Of a DNA stretch of 64,000 bases, positions 17,191-26,403 are shown piece after piece. The first letter of the stretch is position 1. Every line of letters begins with the position of its first letter. Location of the stretch: assembly GCA_963739645.1 (NCBI GenBank), contig CAVUBM010000015.1, positions 62,001 through 126,000 of the forward strand, read 5' to 3'. The stretch comes from JASHPR01 sp963739645 (lineage in GTDB: Bacteria; Actinomycetota; Actinomycetes; Streptosporangiales; Streptosporangiaceae). The position numbers and the translations under genes were made by a program. The notes under the pieces were generated by a model, which saw only the letters and a list, made by a program, of their open reading frames with translations, had not been told where the DNA came from and made no database searches.

Positions 17191-18356
17191 CTACAGCCGC
17201 CGAACGCAGCGTTCCCAAGCCGGTCTTCACCGACGCCGAGGCTGGGGCCAAGGTATTCCCGGACTCCACCGCCCGCCGGTTCAACTACTACACCCCGGCG
17301 AAGCGCAAGCAGTCCCACTACGAGGACGTGACCGTCGAGGTCCAGCCCGACCCCCGGCACTACCTCGCCCAGGGCTGGCTGTACGGGTTCTCCGACGGCC
17401 GCGGCGGCTACCCGCTGGACTGGACCGTGCTCAAGGCCTGGGGCAGCGACCGGCCAGAGCCGGAGCGCTTCCCCGGATCCGGCGGCAAGGGCTACGACTG
17501 GCCGGCGCATGGCTGGCATGAGTTCCGTGACCCGAACGAGGAGTGGGAGCTGACCCTCTACCGCTACAACGCCAACGTGGTGCGGCAGCTCAACCAGAAC
17601 ATCGACAACGCCAGGGAGTCGAAGGCGTTCGAGCAGTGGAACCGCAACTGGGTCCGCTTTGTGGAACGCAACGTGGGCGCGTGGATGCACGTCGACCACG
17701 GACTGGGCCTGTACCTGTTCGCCAACGCCAACCGCCGGGCGCCGACCAACATGCACAACAACGCGATCTCGGTGAACAGCATGCACCGGATCCGGGCGGC
17801 GCAGGATCTCGCGCTGTACAACCTGACGCTGAGCGAGGAGATCGACGGCTTCGACGGCGCCGCGCATCTCGAGACCTGGAACAGCGACCCGGCCTGGCAG
17901 GGCGTCAGGGAGACCGCCGAGCAGCTCACTGGCATCGACGACTGGTGTGAGGCGATCTTCGCCGCGAACGTGGTCTTCGAGCCGCTGGTCGGGGAGCTGT
18001 TCCGGAGCCATCTGGTGCAGCATGCGGCGCCGCGCAACGGCGACTTCGTCACCCCCACGGTGGTCGGCGCCGAGGAGTACGACTTCGCCGAGCGTGACCT
18101 GCGCTACACCACCGCGATGTTCGAGCTGCTGACGGCCGACCGCGAGTTCGCCGACCACAACAAGGCGATCCTGCAGCAGTGGCTGTCCACCTGGGTGCCG
18201 CGGGCCATCGCCGCTTCCCGGGCGCTGCAGCCGCTGTGGTCGCAGCCCGATGCCAAGCCGCCGCGCTTCGAGGACGGCCTGGACGCCGCCAAGAGCCGGT
18301 TCGCCGGAATCCTGTCCGCACTCAGCCTCGAAACACCGAAGGAGCTGGCCCAGTGA
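17187..18356 (+). CDS. prmC: Monooxygenase hydroxylase, beta subunit
   Basis: 389 residues with the typical beta-subunit opening RRFNYYTPAKRKQSHYEDVTVEVQPDP and DWTVLKAWGSDRPEPE. It has the same ferritin-like helical fold as the alpha subunit but lacks the ExxH iron ligands, as expected. It forms the structural half of the (alpha-beta)2 hydroxylase. It overlaps the reductase gene by four bases upstream and the coupling-protein gene by four bases downstream (GTGA). Confidence 0.95.
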   Translation: MTTAAERSVPKPVFTDAEAGAKVFPDSTARRFNYYTPAKRKQSHYEDVTVEVQPDPRHYLAQGWLYGFSDGRGGYPLDWTVLKAWGSDRPEPERFPGSGGKGYDWPAHGWHEFRDPNEEWELTLYRYNANVVRQLNQNIDNARESKAFEQWNRNWVRFVERNVGAWMHVDHGLGLYLFANANRRAPTNMHNNAISVNSMHRIRAAQDLALYNLTLSEEIDGFDGAAHLETWNSDPAWQGVRETAEQLTGIDDWCEAIFAANVVFEPLVGELFRSHLVQHAAPRNGDFVTPTVVGAEEYDFAERDLRYTTAMFELLTADREFADHNKAILQQWLSTWVPRAIAASRALQPLWSQPDAKPPRFEDGLDAAKSRFAGILSALSLETPKELAQ

Positions 18357-18727
18357 CCACGTTCAAGACCGCCGAGAGTCCGTACAAGTCCGACAACACC
18401 GCGTCGAACATGTGCGGCTTCACGCTGATGAACAACCAGATCGGTGTGGTTGTGGCGCAGGTGCTCGACAATCTGCCGAACGTCACGGTGACCCCGCTGC
18501 CGTCGATGATCAGGGTCGACGCTGTCGGCCGGATGGAGCTCCTCTACGACGATGTCTCCGAGGCACTCGGTGAGGAGCCCGGCTTCTTCGACGCCGCAGA
18601 GTTCGAGGAGAGCATGTCGACGCACTACGGCCGGATGATCCACCTGGATGACCGGACGATCATGTTCGCCAACCCCGAGGACGCGGCGGATTACCTCGGT
18701 TTCGACCTAACTGCCAAGCAGGCCTAG
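18353..18727 (+). CDS. prmD: Monooxygenase coupling (effector) protein
   Basis: 124 residues from GTG 18353 with an AAGGAG site 8 bases upstream. The GTG overlaps the TGA of the beta subunit. It belongs to the MmoB/DmpM family: SNMCGFTLMNNQIGVVVAQVL and VTVTPLPSMIRVDAVGRMEL are characteristic. The protein carries no cofactor. It binds the hydroxylase and controls substrate access and electron transfer. Confidence 0.93.
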   Translation: MTTFKTAESPYKSDNTASNMCGFTLMNNQIGVVVAQVLDNLPNVTVTPLPSMIRVDAVGRMELLYDDVSEALGEEPGFFDAAEFEESMSTHYGRMIHLDDRTIMFANPEDAADYLGFDLTAKQA

Positions 18728-18735
18728 ACGGGAGC

Positions 18736-18776
18736 GGGCTCAGCGGCTGTGCTTGTACGTAGCAGCCGCTGGGCCC
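18736..18776 (+). other. Intercistronic hairpin after prmD
   Basis: A 14-bp stem with one G-U pair: GGGCTCAGCGGCTG (18736-18749) pairs with CAGCCGCTGGGCCC (18763-18776) around a 13-base loop. It separates the four monooxygenase genes from the accessory genes and lacks a U-tract. It is likely an mRNA processing or attenuation point giving more PrmABCD than downstream enzymes. Confidence 0.55.
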
Positions 18777-18827
18777 GTCTCGTCGGTTGCGCCGTCAACA
18801 CCACGTTCGGCCCACGAGGAGGCATTT

Positions 18828-19895
18828 GTGTACGAGAAGGATGGCGAGAAGTACTTCGTTGTCGATAGCCATATGCACTACTGGAATGCCGCCCCGGACA
18901 ACTGGGTGCCAGGGGCCGAGCAGTACGCCAAGGGCTGGATCGAGTGCTTCCACGCCTACCAGGGGCTAGGCCCGCCGGAGACGCACTGGACGATCGAGCA
19001 TTTCCAGAAGTATTCCGAGGATGACCTGATGAAGGACGTCTTCGAGGATGGCCACGTGGACGTGGCCATCTTCCAGCCCACGGATTTGAAGGAGTGGTAC
19101 AAGGAGGGCTTCAACACCACCAAGCGCAACAGTGAGATGGGCCGGAAGCACCCCGGGAAATTCATCTACAACACGAACTTCGATCCCCGGGACAGCGACG
19201 CGGGCCTGGAAGAGCTCAAGCGCAACGTGGAGGAGTATGGCTCCAAGGGCGTCAAGCTGTACACCGCGGAGTGGAATAACGGCTCGCGGGGCTACAAACT
19301 AAGCGATCCCGGCGCGTACCGGTACCTCGAGGCGGCGCAGAACCTCGGCATCAAGAACATCCACGTGCACAAGGGCCCGACGATCTGGCCCCTGGACAAG
19401 GACGCCTTCGATGTCTCCGACGTGGACCACGCCGCGACCGACTTCCCGGACCTGAACTTCATCATCGAGCATGTCGGGCTGCCGCGCATCGAGGACTTCT
19501 GCTTCATGGCCACCCAGGAGCCCAACGTGTATGCGGGCCTGTCCGTGGTCATCGGCGGCCTCATGCACGCCCGGCCACAGTTCTTCGCCAAGTGCATGGG
19601 CGAGCTGCTGTTCTGGGTCGGCGAGGACAAGATGACCTTCGGCAGCGACTACGGCATCTGGGAGCCCAAGTGGCAGATCGAGGGCTTCGTGGACTGGGAG
19701 TTCCCTGACAACGAGGTGTACGCCGACTACCCGCGGATGAACACGGAGTCGAAGAAGAAGATCCTCGGCTTGAACGCGGCGAAGCTCTACGACATCGAGG
19801 TGCCTGCCGAGTACCAGCTGAAGAACGGCGGCACGCCAGGCGCCCACGAGGTGCTCGGCGGCCAGCCCGAGGAGCACGCGGCCTCGGGGGCATGA
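18828..19895 (+). CDS. Amidohydrolase-2 family protein of the prm/mim locus
   Basis: 355 residues from GTG 18828, chosen for the GAGGAGG site before it. VVDSHMHYW (Asp13, His15, His17) is the metal-binding N-terminal motif. LNFIIEHVG and TFGSDYGIW provide the later His and Asp of the TIM-barrel metal site. Genes of this type occupy the same position in mycobacterial and rhodococcal small-alkane monooxygenase operons. The reaction has not been defined to my knowledge. ATGA overlap with the next gene. Confidence 0.85.
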   Translation: MYEKDGEKYFVVDSHMHYWNAAPDNWVPGAEQYAKGWIECFHAYQGLGPPETHWTIEHFQKYSEDDLMKDVFEDGHVDVAIFQPTDLKEWYKEGFNTTKRNSEMGRKHPGKFIYNTNFDPRDSDAGLEELKRNVEEYGSKGVKLYTAEWNNGSRGYKLSDPGAYRYLEAAQNLGIKNIHVHKGPTIWPLDKDAFDVSDVDHAATDFPDLNFIIEHVGLPRIEDFCFMATQEPNVYAGLSVVIGGLMHARPQFFAKCMGELLFWVGEDKMTFGSDYGIWEPKWQIEGFVDWEFPDNEVYADYPRMNTESKKKILGLNAAKLYDIEVPAEYQLKNGGTPGAHEVLGGQPEEHAASGA

Positions 19896-20641
19896 CCAAC
19901 CCAGTGACAGCCGGATCCCCGAACGCGCCCCCGGGGGAAGCACCCCCGGGGGCCGCGCGGGTACTGGCCGCGCTAGACGCGGTGCGGGACCCGGAGCTGG
20001 ATGAGCCGATCACCTCGCTCGGCTTCGTGGCCGCGTGCACCGTCTCGGCCGACGGGGACGCCGAGGTCCGGCTCCGGCTGCCGACGTACTTCTGCGCCCC
20101 GAACTTTGCGTTCCTGATGGTGGCGGATGCGTACGACGCCGTGTCGGCGCTGCCCGGCGTGCGCGCGACGCAGGTCGTGCTCGAGGACCATTTCGCCTCG
20201 GACGTGATCAACGGCGGCGTGGCCGCGCAGGCGGGCTTCGCGCAGTCCTTTGACGGCGAGGCAGTCGGCGAGTTGCACGAGCTTCGCGCCGGCTTCCTGC
20301 GCAAGGCGGTCATGGCCGGAACCGACCAGGTGTGCCGGCCGCTGATGGCCGCGGGCGCCGACCCGCCCGCGCTGCTTGATCTGACCCTCGGCGACCTGCC
20401 GCCGTCCCGGCCGCTGGAACGGCTGCGCCAGCGCCGCGCCGAGCTCGGGCTGCCTGCCGGTGACGACGCGCCGCTGGTGATCGACCCGGCGACCGGTGCC
20501 CGGGTGAGCCCGGACGCCGTGCCGCTGCATTTGCAACGAGCTCGCACCACGCGGGTCAGCATCGAGGCGAACGGCAGCATCTGCCGTGGCATGCTGCGGC
20601 ATCGGTACGACTCTTCAGGACTAGGCGAGGAGGAGCAGTGA
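19892..20641 (+). CDS. MIP18/DUF59 (iron-sulfur assembly-like) protein of the prm/mim locus
   Basis: 249 residues. The N-terminal ~100 residues resemble the MIP18/SufT (DUF59) fold: VRDPELDEPITSLGFVAACTV and RLRLPTYFCAPNFAFLMV with a conserved Cys. The C-terminal half is specific to this locus type. It could help load or repair the diiron or iron-sulfur centres; that is inference from family and position. It overlaps both neighbours by four bases (ATGA upstream, GTGA downstream). Confidence 0.8.
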   Translation: MTNPVTAGSPNAPPGEAPPGAARVLAALDAVRDPELDEPITSLGFVAACTVSADGDAEVRLRLPTYFCAPNFAFLMVADAYDAVSALPGVRATQVVLEDHFASDVINGGVAAQAGFAQSFDGEAVGELHELRAGFLRKAVMAGTDQVCRPLMAAGADPPALLDLTLGDLPPSRPLERLRQRRAELGLPAGDDAPLVIDPATGARVSPDAVPLHLQRARTTRVSIEANGSICRGMLRHRYDSSGLGEEEQ

Positions 20642-21659
20642 AGGCCGTTCGACTGCACGAATTTCATAAGCCGCCGGTGGTCGATGAGGTACCCGAGCCT
20701 GCCCTCCGCGGCCCGCTCGACGTCATCGTGAAGATCGGCGGTGCCGGGGTATGCCGCACCGACCTGCACATCATGGAAGGCCAGTGGGACGCGGCCATGC
20801 ACACCCCGCTGCCCTACATCCTGGGCCACGAGAACGCGGGGTGGGTGCACGAGGTCGGCTCGGCGGTCACCAACGTGGCGGTCGGCGACACCGTCATCCT
20901 GCACCCGACGCCGACCTGCGGGCTCTGCCGGGCCTGCCGGGCCGGCGACGACATGCACTGTGTCAACAGCGAGTTCCCCGGCCTGTCCCGCGACGGCGGC
21001 ATGGCCGAGTACCTGCTCACCACGGCCCGGGCCTGCATCAAGCTTGACCCGCAGACCCAGCCGAAGGACGTGGCGGCGCTGGCCGACGCGGGAATCACCG
21101 CCTACCACGCGGTGCGCAAGGCGATCCCGCTGCTGTACCCGGGCACCACGTGTGTGGTGATCGGCGCCGGCGGTCTCGGCCACATCGGCATCCAGTGCCT
21201 GGCCGCGCTCACCGCGACCACGATCATCGTGGTGGACCAGAACCCGGACGCTCTCAAGCTGGCCGAGCAGCTGGGCGCGAGCCACACCGTGGTCGCCGAC
21301 GGCGGGCACGTCGCGGCGGTGCAGGACCTGACCGGCGGGGCGGGCGCCAACGTCGTGCTCGACTTCGTGGCCGAGCAGGGCGCCGAGAACGACGGGTGGG
21401 CGATGACCGGCCGGGCTCGTACTTCGTCATCGGGTACGGCGGCACGCTGCACATCCCGACGCTCGACATCATCACGACCGAGCGCAACATCATCGGGAAC
21501 ATCGTGGGGACCTACAACGACCTGGCCGAGCTCATGGTCCTGGCCCAGGCCGGGAAGGTCACCCTGCACACCCGCACGTACCCGCTGGATGCCGCGCCGG
21601 ACGCCATTGCCGATCTCGACGCGGGACGGGTTCGCGGCCGCGCCATCCTCGTCCCTTAG
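20638..21659 (+). CDS. Zinc-dependent alcohol dehydrogenase (one frameshift)
   Basis: About 340 residues from GTG 20638, which overlaps the previous stop. Catalytic zinc ligands Cys39 and His64/Glu65 (GVCRTD, GHENAG), structural zinc Cys94/97/100/108 (CGLCRACRAGDDMHC) and the Rossmann motif GAGGLGHIG are present. Near 21412 the frame breaks: one G missing from a GGG run, after which GSYFVIGYGGTLHIP continues one frame lower to the stop at 21657-21659. The enzyme would oxidise the alcohol made by the monooxygenase. The frameshift is most likely a sequencing error. Confidence 0.88.
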
Positions 21660-21666
21660 CCGTTTC

Positions 21667-21696
21667 GCGGCCCGGCCGTCCCGGCGGCCGGGCCGC
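21667..21696 (+). terminator. Perfect 12-bp hairpin after the alcohol dehydrogenase
   Basis: GCGGCCCGGCCG (21667-21678) and CGGCCGGGCCGC (21685-21696) are exact complements with a 6-base loop, starting 8 bases after the stop codon. There is no U-run, as is common for actinobacterial hairpin terminators. It lies before groEL and may be a partial stop, with read-through or a separate start for groEL. Confidence 0.5.
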
Positions 21697-21766
21697 CCGT
21701 CACCCGGGCCGGCGGCACGGCCCCAGCCTGACACCGACACGCCCTGCTAGATACGGAGGATGATCG

Positions 21767-23459
21767 ATGGCCAAGGAACTCCGCTTCGGCGAGGACGCAC
21801 GCAGCCTGCTGCTGGCCGGCGTCGACCAGCTGGCTGAGGCTGTGAAGTCAACGCTGGGGCCCAAGGGACGCAACGTCATCCTGGAGAAGATCACTGGGTC
21901 GCCGGTCGTCACCAACGATGGCGTGACGATCGCCCGCGAGATTCACCTGAAGAACCAGTTCGAGAACATGGGCGCCCAGCTGGTCAAGGAAGCGGCGATC
22001 AAGACCAATGACATCGTCGGCGACGGCACCACCACGGCGACGGTGATCGCCCACGCGATCATCAGGCAGGGCATGAAGGCGATCGGCGCCGGGGCCAACC
22101 CGGTGCTGGTCAAGCGGGGCATCGACGTGGCCGTGGGCCGGCTGGTCGAGTACCTGCAGGGCGTCGCGCACCCGGTGGTTACCGAGCAGGACTATGCCCG
22201 GGTGGCCGCGATCTCGGCCAACGATGACGACTCGGTCGGCGCGGTGATAGCGAAGGCGCTGCACACGGTCGGCGACGGCGGCACCGTCACGGTGGAGGAG
22301 TCGGCAGTAAACGGAATGAGCGTCGACTTCGTCGAGGGCTTCGAGTTCGACAACGGGTACCTGTCGCCGTATCTCGTGACCAACCCGGCCAGCCTCGAGG
22401 CGATCCTCGACGACCCGTACATCCTGATGTGCAGCGAGAAGATCACCAAGGTGCAGCAGCTGATGCCGCTGCTCGACAAGATCATGCGAGCGCCCCGCCC
22501 GCTGGTGATCATCGCTGAGAGCGTCGAGGGCACGGCGCTCAGCATGATCGTGCACAACCACCTCAACCGGGTCTTCCAGTGTGTCGCCGTACGGGCCCCC
22601 GGCTTCGGTGACCGGCGGCTGCACAAGCTGGAGGACATCGCTGCGATCTGCGGCGGCGCCGTGTACAGCCGGCACTCCGGGTTCACCCTGGAGACGATGA
22701 CCATCGACCAGCTCGGCCGGGCTGCGCAGGTGCGGGTCAATGCGGACCGGACCTCCATCGTGGACGGCGGCGGCTCCGCCGAGGACGTCGAGTTCCGGGT
22801 CACCCAGCTGCGGGCCGAGATGGAACGGGCCACGTTCGGGATCGACGAGGACGTGCTGACCGAGCGGATCGGGGCGCTGACCGGTAAGGTCGCCGTGGTC
22901 AGGGTGGGGGCGCCGACTAACGCCGAGTTGAAGGAGCTGCAGCACCGGGTCGAGGACGCGCTGTCCGCGACCCGGGCCGCGATGGCCGAGGGCATCGTCG
23001 CGGGCGGCGGGGCCGCGCTGCTGCACGCCGAGGGCAGCCTGAACGACCTGCAGGTCAAGGACGACTACGCGATCGGTGTCGACATCGTGCGCCGCTCGCT
23101 GACCGAGCCCGCCAGCCTGATCGCCGTCCAACGCGGGCTACTCGGGCCAGGAGGTCCTGGCCCAGATGGCGCAGCTGGGCCCGGATGAAGGGTTCGACGC
23201 GCTGCAGGGACGCTACGGCAACATGATCGAGATGGGGATCATCGACCCGCTGCGGGTCACCCGGTCCGCGCTGCAGAACGGGGCCTCGGTGGCCGGCCTG
23301 CTGCTCACCACCAACACTCTGGTGGCTGAGGAGCAGACGCCGTGGGGCGGCAGCCCCGCGCTCATGACCGAGTTCGGAGAGCTCGACGAGGGCCTCCATC
23401 AGCCGTCTCCCGACGCCAGCACGCCGCAGTCGCTCGGGCTGGGGCCATCGGTCGGCTGA
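21767..23459 (+). CDS. mimG: Dedicated GroEL-type chaperonin of the monooxygenase locus (one frameshift)
   Basis: About 564 residues, with a GGAGG site before ATG 21767. Group I chaperonin signatures: STLGPKGRN (residues 28-36), TNDGVTIA and GDGTTTATV (85-93). One extra C near 23129 shifts the frame; reading on in the next frame restores NAGYSGQEVLAQMAQLGPDEGF and a C-terminus ending SLGLGPSVG. No Gly-Gly-Met tail is present. No groES is adjacent, and the sequence is divergent from housekeeping GroEL. This fits the MimG/prm-type chaperonin shown in mycobacteria to be needed for productive folding of the hydroxylase. Confidence 0.88.
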
Positions 23460-23469
23460 GGCCTGGCGC

Positions 23470-24741
23470 ATGGCAGTAGACCCCGCGCTGCAGGCAGCGC
23501 CGGCCCCGAGCGGCTTGGAGCTGCTGCGCTCGCGGGGGAGGGCGCGCGGTGTCGTGGCGCTGCTCGGCCCGGCGTTCGTCGCCGCCGTGGCCTACGTCGA
23601 TCCGGGTAATTTCGCCACCAACTTCTCGGCCGGGGCGACGTTCGGCTACGCGCTCGCGTGGGCGATTGTCTTGGCCAACCTGATGGCCATGCTGGTGCAG
23701 TACCTGTCGGCCAAGACCGGTGTCGCCACCGGGCGGGATCTGCCGGAGCTGTGCCGCGAGCGCTTCGGGCGGACGGCGTCCCTCGGCCTGTGGGTTCAGG
23801 CCGAGCTCATCGCCATGGCGACGGACCTGGCCGAGTTCATCGGGGCCGCGCTGGGGCTGGATCTGCTCTTCCACGTGCCGATGCTGGCCGCAGGCCTGAT
23901 CACAGCGGTGGTCGCGTTCGGCATCCTGGCCCTGGAACAGCGCGGCTACCGGCCGTTCGAACTGGCCATCGCCGGCTTGCTCGGCATCGTCTTCCTCGGT
24001 TTCGCCTACGACCTGGCCGCGGTCGGGGCCAGCCCGCGCGGCATCGCGGCCGGGCTCGTGCCCGGCCTGGCCAGCGACAAGCTGCTGCTCGTGTCCGGGA
24101 TCATCGGGGCCACCGTGATGCCGCACGTGGTCTACCTGCACTCCGCGCTGACGAAGTCCCGGGTGACCTGCCGCGACGATGCCGAGCGGCGCCAGCTGCT
24201 GCGCTTCCAGAAGATCGACGTGCTGGCCGCGCTCGGCACGGCCGGCCTGGTCAATCTCGCCATGCTGTTCGTCGCCGCGTCGCTGTTCAACCAGACCGGC
24301 GGGGCCGGTGTGGACTCCATCGAGGCCGCGCACGCCGGGCTCGGCCGGCTGGTCGGCGGCGGGGCCGCGCTGGCCTTCGCGGTCGCGCTGCTCGCGTCGG
24401 GGCTCTCGTCGTCGAGCGTGGGCACCTACGCCGGGCAAGTGGTCATGCAGGGCTTCATCCGGCGCCGCATCCCGCTCTACCTCCGCCGCGGGCTCACCAT
24501 GCTGCCCGCGCTGGTGGTGCTCGCCCTCGGCCTGCCCGCCACCGACAGCCTGGTGATCTCCCAGGTGGTGCTGTCCTTCGGCATCCCGTTCGCCCTGGTG
24601 CCGCTGATCATGCTGACCCGCCGCGCCGACATCATGGGCGCGCTGGTCAACCGGTCCGTTACCACCGTGGCGGCCAGCGGCATCGCCGTGGTGATCATCG
24701 CCCTGAACTCGTACCTGCTCTACGAGACCCTCACCGGGTAG
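23470..24741 (+). CDS. Nramp-family divalent metal transporter
   Basis: 423 residues, about 11 hydrophobic helices. The metal-site motifs are present: DPGN at 44-47 in TM1 and MPH at 217-219 in TM6. Nramp proteins import Mn2+ or Fe2+ with protons. The gene begins 10 bp after the groEL stop on the same strand with no terminator between, so it is almost certainly co-transcribed with the diiron monooxygenase genes. It could feed iron to the hydroxylase and reductase. The 3' end overlaps the convergent SnoaL-like gene by 11 bp. Confidence 0.9.
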   Translation: MAVDPALQAAPAPSGLELLRSRGRARGVVALLGPAFVAAVAYVDPGNFATNFSAGATFGYALAWAIVLANLMAMLVQYLSAKTGVATGRDLPELCRERFGRTASLGLWVQAELIAMATDLAEFIGAALGLDLLFHVPMLAAGLITAVVAFGILALEQRGYRPFELAIAGLLGIVFLGFAYDLAAVGASPRGIAAGLVPGLASDKLLLVSGIIGATVMPHVVYLHSALTKSRVTCRDDAERRQLLRFQKIDVLAALGTAGLVNLAMLFVAASLFNQTGGAGVDSIEAAHAGLGRLVGGGAALAFAVALLASGLSSSSVGTYAGQVVMQGFIRRRIPLYLRRGLTMLPALVVLALGLPATDSLVISQVVLSFGIPFALVPLIMLTRRADIMGALVNRSVTTVAASGIAVVIIALNSYLLYETLTG

Positions 24742-25246
24742 GCGCCGTCCCCTGGGCCGGGGCCCGGCGCTGGTGCCTGCGGTACTGGCGTGCGCTGCGC
24801 TTGGCCGCCAGGCGCATCATGAACGGCGGCGGTTCCAGCCCGAGCGCGGTCAGCATGCCGCCGACGTCCTCCTGATGCCAGACCTCGGCGAACTTGCCGT
24901 CTCTGACGCGGAAGATCTCCTGGCCGGTCATGGTCACCGGCCGCCCGGTCGGCGGCAGGCCGAAGAGCTCGAAGGGACCCGTGTTGGTGGCGGTCATGGT
25001 CCAGCGCCCGGTCACGTAGTCGCCATCGGCGATCACCACGTCGGCCTGGAACGCGGCGTCGGGGAAGGCCGTGCGGATCATCTTGGCCATCCAGACCTCC
25101 CCGGCCCGGCCCGGTGGCTGTCCCGGCACGCGGTTGTGGTCCACGAGATCGTCGGCGATCAGCTCCTCGGCCACGGAATAGTCGCCCGCGCCCCATTCTT
25201 CGAGCAGCCAGCGCCGGTACATCGCCTTCAGCGCGTCAGCATCCAC
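24731..25246 (-). CDS. SnoaL-like ester cyclase/NTF2-fold protein
   Basis: 171 residues. The SnoaL-like pattern is visible: YRRWLLEEWGAGDYSVAEELIADDLVDHN at the start, AFPDAAFQADVVIADGDYVTGRWTMTATNTG in the middle and GKFAEVWHQEDVGGMLTALG near the end. Such small alpha+beta barrels act as polyketide cyclases or stress-related enzymes of unknown substrate. It lies divergent from a PadR-family regulator across the operator at 25305-25323, so it is the likely PadR target. Confidence 0.8.
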   Translation of the reverse strand: MDADALKAMYRRWLLEEWGAGDYSVAEELIADDLVDHNRVPGQPPGRAGEVWMAKMIRTAFPDAAFQADVVIADGDYVTGRWTMTATNTGPFELFGLPPTGRPVTMTGQEIFRVRDGKFAEVWHQEDVGGMLTALGLEPPPFMMRLAAKRSARQYRRHQRRAPAQGTAPTR

Positions 25247-25304
25247 AGGTTCCCCCCTCAGGCGTGCCGGGAGCGGCGTCAGCCTGCCCGACCCGGCTCA
25301 GAAT

Positions 25305-25323
25305 ATACTCACAATGTGAGTAT
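25305..25323. promoter_or_regulatory. Perfect palindrome, probable PadR operator
   Basis: ATACTCACA-A-TGTGAGTAT: two exact 9-bp arms around one base. It lies between the divergent SnoaL-like gene and the PadR gene, 35 bp before the latter's preferred start. ATACT...AGTAT half-sites are the classic PadR-family type. Auto-regulation and control of the divergent gene are inferred. Confidence 0.75.
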
Positions 25324-25357
25324 CTCAAGTAGGCGAGCAGGCTCCCGCCAGCCCCGG

Positions 25358-25999
25358 GTGAAGGAGCTCACCTCAACGTCCTACGGCCGTTCTCGGCCTG
25401 CTGGCCGCCGGGCCGCGCACGACCTATGAGCTCGTCAAGCAGGTGGCCCGCGGGCTGCGGTTCGTCTGGCCCCGGGCCGAGGGGCGTATCTACGACGAGC
25501 CCGGCGGCTGGCGGCGCATGGCCTGGCGCTGGCCAGCGAGGGAGTACACCGGCCGTCGCCCGCGCACCGTGTACTCCATCACGCCGCGGGGGCGGCGCTC
25601 GCTGCGGGACTGGATCGCCGAGCCGGGAGCCGGCCCGGTCCTGGAGTACGAGACGCTGCTGAAGGTCAGTTTCGCTGGCTGCGGCACCAAGGCTGATCTG
25701 CTTGGCCATCTGTCGGCCGTCAGCGGTCACGCTGCCGTCAACCTGGCCACCGGCCGCACCCGGGCTGACGAGTACGCCAACAGCGGGTCCCCCTGCCCGA
25801 GAACCTGGCGATCAACGCCTTGATGTGGAAGTTCTTGTGGCAGTTCTACTCCGCCGTCCAGGACTGGGCCGACTGGGCCGCTGCGGAGGTCGCCCGCTGG
25901 CCCGACGATCTGCAGCCGACCGCCGAGACCCGGGCGTGGGCCATGGAGTTGTTCCGTGCCGCAGCAGACGACCAGCGCTTCTCCCCGCCGGGTCAGTAG
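25358..25999 (+). CDS. PadR-family transcriptional regulator (several frameshifts)
   Basis: Reading across frames gives VKELTSTSYAVLGLLAAGP, TYELVKQV, GRIYDE(A)RRLAAHGLALAS, EYTGRRPRTVYSITPRGRR, then PENLAINALMWKFLWQFYSA and a stop at 25997-25999. That is a full PadR protein of about 215 residues: winged helix N-terminus plus Vir/AphA-type helical C-terminal domain. Single-base shifts are needed near 25385, 25500, 25548 and 25790, two of them a compensating pair. The GTG at 25358 is preferred to the one at 25316, which lies inside the operator. Its 3' end overlaps the convergent DsrE-like gene by seven bases. Confidence 0.75.
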
Positions 26000-26357
26000 C
26001 TGAAGGTGGTGGCCCCGTCGTCGCCGATCCACTCCCACATCTGGACGGTGCCCGCGAGCTCGGCGTTGGGCAGCAGGTCGCCCTGGTCGAGCTGCTTGGC
26101 GTTGAAGCAGATCGGGCACACCATGTAGCGCCTCCCGCCTTCTCGTAGCGGGCGAGCAGGTCCGGCAGGGCGGGGCAGCCGTCGCAGGCGACACCGGCCG
26201 CGACCCCGTCGAGGGCGAGCCTGACTGCCTCCTTGGCCTGGAATATGAGTGTCGGCCGGCCGGATTCCGCGGCGCCGAGCGCGACCAGGAACGCCACCGT
26301 CACCTTCTCCGGGTCCTCCAGGCCTGTGGTGAGACTGATCACTGCCTTGCCAGCCAT
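25993..26357 (-). CDS. DsrE/DsrF-like protein (one frameshift)
   Basis: About 121 residues after correcting one missing base near 26137. It begins AGKAVISLTTGLEDPEKVTVAFLVALGAAESG, the DsrE-type nucleotide-fold strand-helix. It carries CDGCPALPDLL and RYMVCPICFNAKQLD, so it has several potentially redox-active cysteines, and ends WEWIGDDGATTFSY. DsrE-like proteins are involved in sulfur relay or persulfide handling; this one is uncharacterised. It is divergent from the TetR gene. Confidence 0.75.
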
Positions 26358-26403
26358 GGCTGCCTCTTTCCTCTCCGGCCGAGAGCCGCAACCCGGCGCC
26401 GAC

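Noticed and set aside
21767..23459. Housekeeping GroEL
   Set aside because: It lies inside the monooxygenase locus, has no groES neighbour and has no GGM tail.
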